Source: Prorocentrum cordatum
Taxonomy: Eukaryota > Sar > Dinophyceae > Prorocentrales > Prorocentraceae
Direction of reading: 5' to 3'
DNA length: 30,000 nucleotides
Assembly (NCBI GenBank): GCA_963575745.1
Contig: CAUYUJ010016482.1
Coordinates: 332,836 to 362,835 of the forward strand
Shown here: positions 1 through 7,812 of the stretch, piece after piece
Layout: the number at the start of each line of letters is the position of its first letter
Numbering within the stretch: the first letter of the stretch is position 1
Notes under the pieces: generated by a model
The model's input: the letters and a program-made list of their open reading frames with translations, nothing else
What the model was told of the DNA's origin: nothing
Databases searched by the model: none
Position numbers and translations under genes: made by a program

Positions 1-164
1 TACTAATGCAAAACAAGAGAAACCGGATACGGACGAGGCTGCGAATGGGATTTAGTAGGACGGCGAATTTGAATATTTAGACTGATAATAATACTCCGAA
101 GAATCATCATACTAATACGACGAATAAGAGTACGAATGTTACGAAAACGAAGAACACTGGTACG
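1..164. other. AT-richer stretch with recurring ACGAA triplet-like motif
   Basis: This stretch is clearly less GC-rich than the rest of the window. From about 110 to 165 the motif ACGAA or ACGAC recurs at short, mostly triplet spacing and runs directly into the GAG repeat that follows. No start codon, splice site or recognisable peptide is visible. It may be a decayed microsatellite. Confidence 0.4.
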
Positions 165-174
165 ATGAAGCAGA

Positions 175-240
175 GGAAGAGGAGGAGGAGGAGGAGGAGG
201 AGGAGGAGGAGGAGGAGGAGGAGGAGGAGGAAGTGGAGGA
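175..240. repeat. (GAG)n trinucleotide microsatellite
   Basis: An almost pure GAG/GGA repeat of roughly 60 bases. It encodes poly-Arg on one strand and poly-Leu on the other, which explains the short ORFs here. I treat those ORFs as products of the repeat. Confidence 0.9.
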
Positions 241-255
241 CGAGTTTAGGAACGG

Positions 256-1409
256 TTAGTTTACACATAGGGTTAAGCGGACCGCGCAACCCAGGCGAGG
301 GGAACGAACGCCACGCAGGCACCGAGGCCCCATGGCCCTCGCTCCCCGAGCCTTAGCTGCGAGGCCCTCTCGGGGACTGGTGCAGGCTCGGGCTCGGTTC
401 GAGAGCTCCCACAGCGGCCTCCGACACCTGGTCGCTGTGTGCGGCGGCAGCAAGGAGGGCTTCCTGTTCACGGAGGGTGCCCCGAGGCGGTCTTCGCGAC
501 GAGGATACAGTCCCTTCCAGATGCGACTGAGATTCTCATTGCCACCACGATTTTCACCCCGATAATGACGACGCAAGTGACGGGCACCGCCGCCATTTAC
601 GATCGAGGTAAAGAAGGCACAACGTGCACAATGCGTGATGCAATGGGTCGGGACAGCATGCAGGGTGTGAGAGAGGTGGAGGTCCAGGGCTCTTCTCCCT
701 CCTTTCTGCGGCTCGCTCGCGGCCGAAGGCGCGGGCGCGCCGCCGCGAGCCTCGGCCGTCGGTCCCGCATCAGCGGCGGGGGGCCTCAACGTGCAACAGG
801 TGGCCGCGAAGCAGTGCAGCTGGCTCTGCCCGACCACGCATAGGCAGCGCGTGCGTACCCAATTGTCTGATCCGCACTGCTGCAGCTTGTGCGACGTGGA
901 GGCGCAAGCCACGGCGGCAACGGAACGGGTGGGCCGACGCGGCCCCATGCAGATAATTCCACGTTGCGGGTCAGCGTCAGCCGCGAGCCCGAGGGCTCTG
1001 CTTGCCCGCCTGTGGACCATGCGGGCCCCCACGTCCACGACGTCGGTTTTCGGCTCTGCCTCCGCGAGCCCGATCCGGCAGCGCGCCGCCGCCGTCGCGC
1101 TCGCGAGCGCATGGGCGGTAGCGTTGCCCATCGCCCGCTCGAGGTCCGCCTCGGACCTGGGCAGGTGCAGGTGCTCGTCCTGGTCCGTGTGTGTGTGGGC
1201 GCCCAGACAGCCTCGATCACGCCGGGAGAACTGCGCCGCCGCGCCTGAGAGGCACGCTGCCAGAGGCCCTCGTTGGCGCCGCCAGGCTGGACGGCCGCCA
1301 ACCTTCTCTCCCAGCGCCGCAGGATGGGCTCGTGGTCTGTCACGTACCTCAGGTTCCCGCCGACGGACTCCAGCGCCATCGCGAAGCCGAGGATCTTCGC
1401 GCGTGGCAC
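256..1409 (-). pseudogene. Possible decayed coding remnant, unrecognised
   Basis: Two overlapping minus-strand frames look more protein-like than their surroundings. The first, reading down from 1409, begins MPRAKILGFAMALESVGG and includes RRWERRLAAVQPGGANEG, but turns into low-complexity Arg/Thr residues at about 1200. There a short GT repeat (about 1187-1198) could have caused a slip. The second frame, from about 1170 down to about 800, then carries the more ordinary text, for example GLAEAEPKTDVVDVGARMVH. Together they could be one reading frame broken by an indel. I do not recognise the product. A retrotransposon linker region is a guess based on style only. Below about 780 the frame is Arg/Pro-rich and probably chance. 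Confidence 0.3.
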
Positions 1410-1555
1410 CGTCTGCCGCTAGCCAGGGACAGGCGCAGCGCGGATCCAGGTCAGCTCGGACCTCGCCCCCTCCTCGTCCTGGCCCATGAGAGCGATGCTG
1501 GTAGCACGCCGTCGGCGCCTCGGGTTTAAAACTGTAGTGTCCCCCTAGGGGACGT
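1410..1555. other. Short spacer with a GTCCCC/GGGGAC inverted repeat
   Basis: No gene is visible. At 1539-1553 the bases GTCCCC and GGGGAC flank CTA, giving a short perfect inverted repeat immediately next to the minirepeat copy at 1556. It could mark an element end, but one short palindrome is weak support. Confidence 0.3.
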
Positions 1556-1615
1556 CTGGTTGGAAATGGTCAAAACATGGCTTTGGCGCTTTCTGAAAAG
1601 ATGGTGGTTTGAAGG
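1556..1615 (-). repeat. GACCAT minirepeat, single dispersed copy (minus strand)
   Basis: Read on the minus strand, this segment carries AAACCACCAT, then GCCATGTTTT 24 bases later, then GACCATTTCC 11 bases after that. The same order and nearly the same spacing occur on the plus strand at 25801-25845. The shared core (AAACCACCAT, CCATGTTT, CCATTTC) is longer than expected by chance. I read both as diverged members of the motif family that forms 43-bp-periodic clusters at 12290 and 14681. Confidence 0.45.
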
Positions 1616-1680
1616 TTTTTGTTGTTGTTTTTTTTATTTGTATGTTTTTCGATTTTCTTAAAAATAGAATCTGGTTGTAG
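1610..1680. other. T-rich tract
   Basis: A T-rich stretch (A-rich on the minus strand) with GTT repeats and runs of up to eight T, sharply different from the GC-rich flanks. On the minus strand it lies just upstream of the minirepeat copy. It could be an old poly-A tail or a decayed microsatellite, and the sequence does not decide. Confidence 0.35.
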
Positions 1681-1899
1681 GAACCATGCGTTGCTGCATT
1701 GTCTTGCATTGGTTGCATGCCGAGAGGCTTGCTAATTTGCTTAGGGCAGTGATTGGTTCGTCGGCGCGCCGACGGCGTCGCGGTCGATCTCGAGTCTTGC
1801 GTTGTTCCGTGGGTATCCTGGAGCACGGCCTGTGTTCTGCGTCGCGCCCCCATCCCGTCGTTGTCGTCAGCATCGTGGGCCGACGCCGCAGGAGGCCGA

Positions 1900-2165
1900 C
1901 GACGTAGGAGGAAGAGGAGGAAGGGGGGATCATGGGAGGAGGGGAGAGCCGCCGCTGGAGGAGGGGGAGGGAGGGAGGGAGGAAGAGGAGGAGGAGGCCC
2001 GAGGAGGAGGAGCAGGAGGCCTCCACCGTCTCCTCCTCCTCGTCCTCCTCCGCCTCCTCCCCCTCCTCGTCCGCCCCCTCCTCCTCCGCCTCCTCCCCTC
2101 GAAATGCTGGAGGGCCGACGAGGTAGGGGGAGTAGGGGGAGGAGGGGGGAGGAGGGGGGAGAAGT
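1900..2165. repeat. GAGG purine block followed by CTCC pyrimidine block
   Basis: The plus strand is nearly all purine (GGA/GAG triplets) from about 1905 to 2020. It switches to a CTCC/CTC pyrimidine tract from about 2028 to 2098, then returns to GGGGGA-rich purine sequence to about 2165. The switch near 2019 contains GGAGGCCTCC, so the two blocks are imperfect inverted copies that could fold as a hairpin. Long Arg, Gly, Pro or Ser ORFs on both strands here are artefacts of this composition. Confidence 0.8.
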
Positions 2166-2587
2166 GAAGAGAAGCCGTTTGGCTACGTTTTTGATGCGCT
2201 GCACGTCCCTCGCGGGATGGCGGATTGTGCCGCGTCGGCACAGCTGTCGTTGATTTGGGCCGCGGCCGATGCTCCCAGTTTGGAGGTCTTGGGTCACCTG
2301 TGCGTTGAGACAATCTCCGTAAGTAGGACACAACGGCGGTGCAACTACAAGTGCAACGTACCGCGTCACGCAAGCAATGCAAACCCGCCCAAAGCAAACA
2401 TCGCCGTGTCTTGAGCAGCGCAGCCGCATTTTCTGGGCGAGTTCGGATCATCAAAGCTGCAGGGTAGAGCAATGTGGCTGCGAATATGATTGCATTGTCA
2501 TTGCATCGTGTCCGTGGTGCTTGTTGTAGGCTCGAGGGTTCCGTGTGCCACCGTCGGGCCGCTTAGGGATGAGTGGCCCTCGGCGGC
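2166..2587. other. Spacer without a supported gene
   Basis: Composition returns to normal after the purine block, but no frame longer than about 60 residues is convincing. The stretch may hold the 5' flank of the small ORF beginning at 2588. A stop codon lies in frame at 2570-2572. Confidence 0.4.
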
Positions 2588-2944
2588 ATGGTCGCCCCAG
2601 CGGACCTGTTCGCTGATGACTCTGTGCTAGAGACGCCGCGGCCCAGCAACAAGCGCGCGCGGTTTGAACGCACGCCGCAGTGGCAGAGCGGGTTGCACAT
2701 CCCGCGTCGCGTCGGAAAGGACTTGTTTGACGGGCCAGACCTGGTAGAGGAGGAGGAGCTCTTTCGCCGGGGCGGCCTGATGTTTCGGGCTTGGATGCGG
2801 GCCCAGAAGCGTGTCAAGGTTGATCGCGACAAGAAGATGACGGGCGTGTGGTGGGAGCGATTCGGCAGCAAGGCTCGCGCCTTTAAGACGGATCAGAAAC
2901 CAAAACTCAAGGCCAGCGAGCACGAGGTCATCGTTCTAGATTGA
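2588..2944 (+). CDS. Small charged hypothetical protein, 118 aa
   Basis: The frame opens after a TGA at 2570-2572, and the first ATG is at 2588, giving 118 residues ending at TGA 2942-2944. The protein is highly charged. It has an N-terminal SNKRARFER basic patch resembling a nuclear localisation signal, an acidic VEEEELF stretch, and an aromatic FRAWMRAQ...GVWWERFG section. It ends in a Lys-rich tail followed by HEVIVLD. I recognise no family. It could be a short gene or one exon of a longer one. Composition looks like genuine coding sequence rather than repeat-driven, and the KR-rich patch resembles the one in the locus A N-terminus (KRLRV), although no broader similarity is visible. Confidence 0.45.
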   Translation: MVAPADLFADDSVLETPRPSNKRARFERTPQWQSGLHIPRRVGKDLFDGPDLVEEEELFRRGGLMFRAWMRAQKRVKVDRDKKMTGVWWERFGSKARAFKTDQKPKLKASEHEVIVLD

Positions 2945-3588
2945 GAGAGCCTCGTGGATGCTTGGCCGTGCTTATTCTGTTAGGTCGCTCACGTTGTTGT
3001 TGGGATTCGCAATGTGCTCGAACTAAAAGTTGTCACGATTGAGAGTGCCATCTTGATTGATTGTTCAGCCTTCTTGTGTCGTTATGCCTTTGACATTTGA
3101 AATTTGTTATGCCATTGAATGGTGCTGGTGGCGTCCTTTTGCCCCCCCCCCCCCCTCTCTCGGTAACCGCGGGCACGCGCGGCCCCCATGGCGACGCCGT
3201 AAGTGATCAGGGGGGGCGTGGAGGGGATGGCCTGACGGACGCTTGTCGCCGCGCTGGGTTCGCATCGGATCTTGGGAACGCCGTGTCGGCACCTGGGCCC
3301 CAAACGGCCTTGGTGAAATAATGTGCGAGGGGGGTGGGGTGGGGGGGGGGGGGGGGGGGGGGTCGTATGGGGCTGGCTCTGTCGAACCAGTTTGCCGTGT
3401 AACGCGTGCAGATGGGCAGATTGAATAGCACGTTATAGTCTAGATAGGCCCGCGCGTCTTAGGGGGCTCCCAGGAAGGCCCAAACAGCCTCCAAGATGCC
3501 ACCCCGAACCCTTCCTTCAAGAAGGCTCAGGGTGCTTCCAAGAGACTTCCAATAGGCCAGCGCCCCACCACCCAACCCCAGCCCCCGG
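2945..3588. other. Intergenic spacer with poly-C and poly-G runs
   Basis: No gene is supported. The region contains a 14-base C run (3142-3155) and a 22-base G run (3341-3362), plus a less GC-rich stretch between about 2950 and 3120. The last 100 bases before 3589 are C/A-rich and lead into the relic spliced leader. Confidence 0.5.
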
Positions 3589-3609
3589 CCGAAACCATTT
3601 TGGCCCAAC
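3589..3609 (+). other. Relic dinoflagellate spliced-leader sequence
   Basis: The 21 bases CCGAAACCATTTTGGCCCAAC match the known dinoflagellate spliced leader (CCGTAGCCATTTTGGCTCAAG) at 17 of 21 positions. They include an uninterrupted CCATTTTGGC core. Trans-spliced leaders are normally absent from genomic gene copies. Relics mark loci that passed through a processed mRNA and were re-integrated (known for dinoflagellates). It lies 90 bases upstream of the first good ATG of locus A, in the expected orientation. The four mismatches fit an old relic. Chance similarity cannot be fully excluded. Confidence 0.6.
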
Positions 3610-3698
3610 TTGTGCCGCGCGTGTTCCAGGCTGCCTTTGCGGGGCGTGGCCCCTCGAGATGGCGTGGTCGCCGCGAGGGCGGCGGCGCGGGCGTCGCG

Positions 3699-4070
3699 AT
3701 GGACGGCGCTGGGGCTGGCCCAGCGGGCGCGCCCGACCCTGCAGCCGTTGGGGCACCCGCAGCTGCAGGAGGTGCAGCTCCTGCTCGGGGGCGCGGCCGC
3801 GGCGGCCGAGGCCGCGGCGGGCGCGCGGTCGCCAGGCGCCCCGCGGCGGCTGTGAGGCGCCCAGCGGCGGCCTCCGACGCCGACGCGGCACCGCCGACGA
3901 AGAGATTGCGAGTTCCGACGCTGGCAGCGTTCGAGGCGGACATCGCGCGCGCTATCCTAGAGGGTCCTCCGTCCCCTGGGGCCCCGAGCCCATTGCTGGA
4001 TCTATTTGATGGCTGGTTGAATGCATCCAATAAGGGCGACTGCTGCGTTTCAGATGGTATCGTCGAGATG
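3699..4070 (+). CDS. Locus A exon 1 (RGG-rich N-terminus)
   Basis: This encodes 124 residues from ATG 3699. The first ~60 are Ala/Gly/Pro with a repeated RGRGRGG motif, a composition often seen in RNA-binding tails. Residues after that include APPTKRLRVPTL, a possible nuclear localisation signal, then ordinary helical text (FEADIARAILEG, LLDLFDGWLNAS). The frame would stay open to 4169, but the last 33 codons run over a perfect splice donor (ATG|GTGAGT at 4071), so I end the exon at 4070. An alternative without splicing would end the protein at 4169. Confidence 0.5.
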
Positions 4071-4119
4071 GTGAGTAGCCGACTGGCCCCAGCATCGCCA
4101 TCCCCGGTTGCTGCTATAG
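4071..4119 (+). other. Predicted 49-bp GT-AG intron in locus A
   Basis: The donor GTGAGT is an exact consensus match, and the end GCTGCTATAG gives a canonical AG. Removing the 49 bases joins codon-complete frame 0 (ending at 4070) to frame 1, which opens exactly at 4120 after the TAG that forms the acceptor. Both frames are protein-like on their own sides, so the intron explains the frame change without an indel. A 1-bp frameshift nearby remains the alternative. Confidence 0.6.
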
Positions 4120-4503
4120 AACACTGGTGTGCGCAGTTTGGGCCTCGGAGCAGCCGAGCTGAAGCATAGCGTCATGGACGCAGCATGCTTGGCGATGCTC
4201 GCAGATCGTCGGGGGCGGCGTCAGTTCGAGCCCAGTCTCGCGACTTGCGCAGCTCCAGGAGGTGTGGTTGAGGTCCAGCCGACGCACTACGCCGAGACTT
4301 TGATGTGCGACGAATCGCCGCACACGTTGCGATTCAACGACTTTTTCAAGTCTGGTGGTCGCCACCGCATGCTGGATGCAATTGCGTTGGCGGTTCCAGG
4401 CGCTGTTGTGGGCGACGCGGTTGTCGCCGATCTGCCCGAGCGCCTTGCTGCGTTGACGGCGTCCGAGACAGGCCCCAGGAAGCCCCCTCCAGATCAGGAC
4501 TGA
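4120..4503 (+). CDS. Locus A exon 2 region (frame 1)
   Basis: This is an open frame with ordinary composition, containing ELKHSVMDAACLAMLADRRG, THYAETLMCDESPHTLRFND and FFKSGGRHRMLDAIALAV. It ends at TGA 4501-4503, while the main frame of locus A opens in the next register at 4457. A second intron or a frameshift must lie near 4380-4760. Several AG acceptors occur (for example after 4600 and before 4700), but no donor stands out, so I leave the right edge of this exon undecided. Confidence 0.45.
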   Translation, partial: NTGVRSLGLGAAELKHSVMDAACLAMLADRRGRRQFEPSLATCAAPGGVVEVQPTHYAETLMCDESPHTLRFNDFFKSGGRHRMLDAIALAVPGAVVGDAVVADLPERLAALTASETGPRKPPPDQD

Positions 4504-4510
4504 ATATGCA

Positions 4511-6397
4511 ATGCTTCTCCGCATCAGAGACGCTCGGAGCGGATCCGCCTCGCATGTCGTGGTCAGCGGTGGGCGGCCAAACCACCTTCAGCTCATCGAC
4601 AGATGTGCTTGTGAGAATTGTCGGCAGTGTCTTCGCAACGTAGATGGGTCTTCCCTCAGTAAGAATGCATTCGGGCAGCGTTTCAGGTCAACGTGCTTGG
4701 ACAGGGCCCCGACCAACAGCAAAACAGAAAGAGGAGTACGAATCATGGACTCCCCATTGGGTCAGCATCTCAATCTGGACTGCAGCGCCCACGTTGCCAC
4801 GACAATCAAGACGCACCTTTTCTCAGAGTTGAAGTATGCAATAACGGGCATGAAGCGCGCTGCATCATCTCTGAAGGTTCTTGGTTCCATGAGGTCATTC
4901 AGACGCATCTTCGAACTAGTTCTGACCCCCCTGATTGATTTCAAGTTCGGCGAGGGCCCTCCTGATGCTACCCTGTACCGCATGAGATGCAGTCGGCTAT
5001 TCAGTGCAAGTCTGCAGTGTTCTGCCCCACAGCTTGTCGCGCGGCACATGTTTCCAAATGGTAATGGGCGAGGCCGCGCCAGGGTTCCAGTGTTTCTGCC
5101 TGGATCTCCCCACCATTACACTGCCGAGCAGCTGAACGCGCAGAAGACGCTCGTGGTGGAGGGCCTGTGCTGCGCGTTCTGCAGCAGGGCTCCAGGCGAC
5201 TTCGCGGAGCACCATTGGACTGGCCACGCTGAGTGCACTTGCGCGTTCGGCTTGTTGGACGCGTGCAACGGGATCCTCGGCCGCGTGTATGCGGCTTGGG
5301 CCAGCAGCAAGGCCGCCAAGCGTCGTGCTCGCGCTGGGGCGCCTGCCGCAGCGGCGCCTCCCGCTGGCGGGGCTGCGCCCGCTGGCGCTGGAGGGGGCGC
5401 TTTGGTGCCGTGCGAGCCCGCCGCTGGCGGCGCGCCCGCGGCCCCTGGGGGCGCCGGCCCTGCGGCGGCTGCGGAGGGGCAGAACTCGGTGGACAGGCGC
5501 GTCGCTTTAGAGTGGATTCAGTCCGAGCCAGTGTTCGATCTGATGATCATGCGGTTGGCGCTGCAGGTGCTCGCTCCGCTGGATCACGTTGGGCCGGCCA
5601 TGTCTGGCGAGGCTTGGGGGCGCGAGCAGCGCCACAAGGTGCCGCAGGCGTTGGCTGGAGGCCCCCCGATGGCGGAGGCGATGGCCCGCAGGCAGTTCAG
5701 GATTACTGCGGCCGCTGCGGGCGCAGCAGAAGCCAGCGCTTTCAGGAAGCTCCGCTTCTTGTTTGACGAGGATGAGTTCTGGGCCATCCTGCCCAGGTCG
5801 TACTTCAACGAAGTCAGCGTCAGCAAAGTGTTTAGGCTTCTCAGCTGCATCGGCGCACTGATCGAGGAACTTTGGGCAACCCCCCATCGGTCATTGGATG
5901 TGCATCTCTTCCGCCTCATTCACGAGCCTCATCGTTTGGCTGAGTTCCGAGGTAACCGCCATCGTGATTATTGCTTGTGCGGCACAGTCGGTCGGACGTT
6001 TTGGGATTCAAACTTTTATGTTGCAGATCAGCATGAGACCATCTTGAGGCTTGTTTTCATGGCTACCATGCTTCGTACTTCGATGGCGCCCGTTGAGGCG
6101 GGGTGGGCATACGTGCGTCGTTTGGTTAAGAAGCTTGGGTGTCAGACTCGCCAGCAGGAGATCGGGTACATTTCAGCTCTGTGGGTTCTCAGTCGGTGCC
6201 GCTCGCGGTCTGAGAACGACCGCGCGTTGGTTCAGAAGTTCCAGCTCCCAAAGCATATCTGTGAACTGCGCGACGGCGATGTCGGCCGCGACGTGAGCGA
6301 CGAGGGCGGCGTCATTGCTGGCTGGGGCGGCGCGTGGAGGGCGTTTGTTGCCGAGAGCGACGTCGGCATGTTCCGCGACTTCCACGACCTGGCCTAG
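4511..6397 (+). CDS. Locus A main reading frame, 628 codons to first TAG
   Basis: The longest convincing frame in this half of the window. Rough positions counted from the ATG at 4511: a Cys cluster at 32-40, a helical basic region with RRIFELVLTPLIDFKFG near 131-147, FPNGNGRGRARVPVF at 181-195, CCAFC at 220-224 and HHWTGHAE at 234-241. A low-complexity Ala/Pro/Gly linker spans about 270-322, followed by a second region rich in Leu, Arg and aromatic residues to the end. The ATG at 4511 is only the first in frame, since the frame is open from 4457 and the true start is in an upstream exon. The stop at 6395-6397 is TAG, and coding character continues beyond it. The function is unknown; a transposon-derived origin is possible, but I see no catalytic triad. 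Confidence 0.6.
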   Translation: MLLRIRDARSGSASHVVVSGGRPNHLQLIDRCACENCRQCLRNVDGSSLSKNAFGQRFRSTCLDRAPTNSKTERGVRIMDSPLGQHLNLDCSAHVATTIKTHLFSELKYAITGMKRAASSLKVLGSMRSFRRIFELVLTPLIDFKFGEGPPDATLYRMRCSRLFSASLQCSAPQLVARHMFPNGNGRGRARVPVFLPGSPHHYTAEQLNAQKTLVVEGLCCAFCSRAPGDFAEHHWTGHAECTCAFGLLDACNGILGRVYAAWASSKAAKRRARAGAPAAAAPPAGGAAPAGAGGGALVPCEPAAGGAPAAPGGAGPAAAAEGQNSVDRRVALEWIQSEPVFDLMIMRLALQVLAPLDHVGPAMSGEAWGREQRHKVPQALAGGPPMAEAMARRQFRITAAAAGAAEASAFRKLRFLFDEDEFWAILPRSYFNEVSVSKVFRLLSCIGALIEELWATPHRSLDVHLFRLIHEPHRLAEFRGNRHRDYCLCGTVGRTFWDSNFYVADQHETILRLVFMATMLRTSMAPVEAGWAYVRRLVKKLGCQTRQQEIGYISALWVLSRCRSRSENDRALVQKFQLPKHICELRDGDVGRDVSDEGGVIAGWGGAWRAFVAESDVGMFRDFHDLA

Positions 6398-7435
6398 AGG
6401 TGCAGGGACATCGAGGCGAACGATCCTGTTTGCGTGGCGCAGCTGCGGGCCACTGGAGCGGAAGCCGCCGCCGAGCGTCGCTCTGGTCAGCGCCCCTTTG
6501 GCCCGACCGCGCGGGGCCAGCAGCGGGCGCTGCTCAGGGGCCGGCAGGCCGCCCGAGCGGAGGCGCTCTCCGATCGCATGGGCGGAGGCGGCGGCAACAA
6601 CGAGGTTGACCAGCGGACTCGCTTGGCCGAGTCGATCGTGCAGGACAGTTTCTCGTTTGAGACGCCCCTGCAGGCGGCTCGGAGCGACGCCGGGTGGTTT
6701 GGCAAGACGAAGGCTGATGCAGAGCGGCAGCAGCAGACATACCTCCTGAACTACAGCGTCCAGCATTCTAGGGATCTCGGGCAGGCCGCGTCCGGCGCCT
6801 TCCCTCAGATGGCGTCGCTGATCGGCTAGCTGGGCGCGGTGCCAGTTGCAGCTGAGAGCTTCGCGCGCATGTGCTACCAGAGCCAAGCTGCTGCACGGGC
6901 GACTTGCGCCACTGCCCTCGTGGCAGCTGCCCGTCGCAGCAACGGGGGGACTGCGAAGCCACTGCTAGGGGCAGACTGGGGCAGGAAGCACGGCATGCAA
7001 TGCCATGCCACGGCCGAGCAGATACCTGCAGAAACTGTGGCGGAGAAACGCCGGTGGAGATGCGCCTGGGCAGGTTATCACTTGTGTGGCGACGCAGGTC
7101 AGGGAACACTCAATTTTCGCAACTCCATCCGGAGAATGCTGAAAGTGCGATGCCCCAAGGAGTCGGACATGAGATCCAAGCCCGTGCAGGGGCGCCTGTT
7201 TTTGTTCGTGGTCAAGAATCCTGCTGAACCAGCTGGCCTCGACGTTTTACTTAACATCGAGGCCGACCTGCATGTGTGTTCATGCTTTCACGTGGCGGTC
7301 CACTACCACAACCCGTACCGCCCCACGTTGCAGACCATGATCCGCCAGTCGTGGGACGGCGACGTCGTGCACTTGAAGGCTGGTGGGAAGAGGAGGAGGC
7401 GAGAGGACGAGGACGCGGAAGGTGTTAGGTTTTAG
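6398..7435 (+). pseudogene. Locus A continuation after in-frame TAG
   Basis: In the same register as the main frame, the sequence reads on as plausible protein for 345 further codons with one more TAG at 6827-6829. Segments include QDSFSFETPLQAARSDAGWF, DAERQQQTYLLNYSVQHSRD, WRCAWAGYHLCGDAGQG, RLFLFVVKNPAEPAGLDVLL and HNPYRPTLQTMIRQSW. It ends with a basic-acidic tail GGKRRRREDEDAEGVRF and a TAG. Preserved frame across 1 kb argues that the TAGs are recent nonsense changes or are read through, rather than true ends. After 7435 the sequence becomes purine-rich repeat. Confidence 0.55.
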
Positions 7436-7812
7436 GAGGTGGGGGTTGGAGGAGCAATGAGGGAAGGTAGAGGTGAAGGGGTGGGGTGTGGGGTGGGGGG
7501 GGGGGGGGGGGGCAAGGCGAGGGCGAGGGGTTGGTGTGCGAGGAGGATGGAGGAGGAGGCGGAGGAGGAGGTGGAGAAGGAAGATAGGAGAGGTTGAGAG
7601 CAAGAGGGGGGATGTTACCCCGCGGGGGCGTGAAGCACGAAATGGATGAAGGGCGTGCCCGACAGGGCGTGAGGTTTGGGACTTCCCCCCGTCGTTACAG
7701 GCCTTGCGAAGGCCATTCCAATCCCCCCGTCCGTGGGCAAGCAGCGCGTGAGGTCTGTGCCGAATCGGGCCGGCCCCTCAGGGCCGCTGGTGCGCCATGT
7801 CTTTTATTTCAG
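7436..7812 (+). other. Purine-rich repeat and probable intron or intergenic DNA before locus B
   Basis: Plus-strand GGA/GAG-rich sequence with an 18-base G run (7495-7512) follows the end of locus A. Near the right end, a good splice acceptor (TCTTTTATTTCAG, ending at 7812) precedes ordinary coding text. I see no gene in between. A donor for this intron is not evident, so it may equally be the upstream flank of a trans-splicing acceptor. Confidence 0.45.

Larger units (their letters stand above)
3699..7435 (+). pseudogene. Locus A: large dinoflagellate-type protein, unknown function, two in-frame TAGs
   Basis: A spliced, probably inactivated gene. Exon 1 (3699-4070) starts at an ATG followed by G. 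It encodes an Ala/Gly/Pro- and RGRGG-rich N-terminus, then a basic KRLRV patch and an ordinary acidic segment. A likely 49-bp intron (4071-4119) joins it to frame 1 (4120-4500). The main frame (frame 2) opens at 4457 and encodes the bulk of the protein. It has a Cys cluster CACENCRQC, a conserved-looking core (RRIFELVLTP, FPNGNGRGRA, EHHWTGHAE), an Ala/Pro/Gly linker, and a second globular half with the segments AEFRGNRHRDYCLCG and PVEAGWAYVRRLVKKLG. TAG at 6395-6397 and TAG at 6827-6829 interrupt it. The same frame then continues, protein-like, to TAG 7433-7435. How exon 2 joins the main frame is unresolved. I do not know its function; the PNG...HWTG pattern resembles a multi-copy family I associate with dinoflagellates, from memory only. 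Confidence 0.6.

Noticed and set aside
2541-2566. Weak spliced-leader-like string upstream of the 118-aa ORF
   Set aside because: Only CCGT and GCCA fragments align, with gaps and no CCATTTTGG core; not distinguishable from chance.
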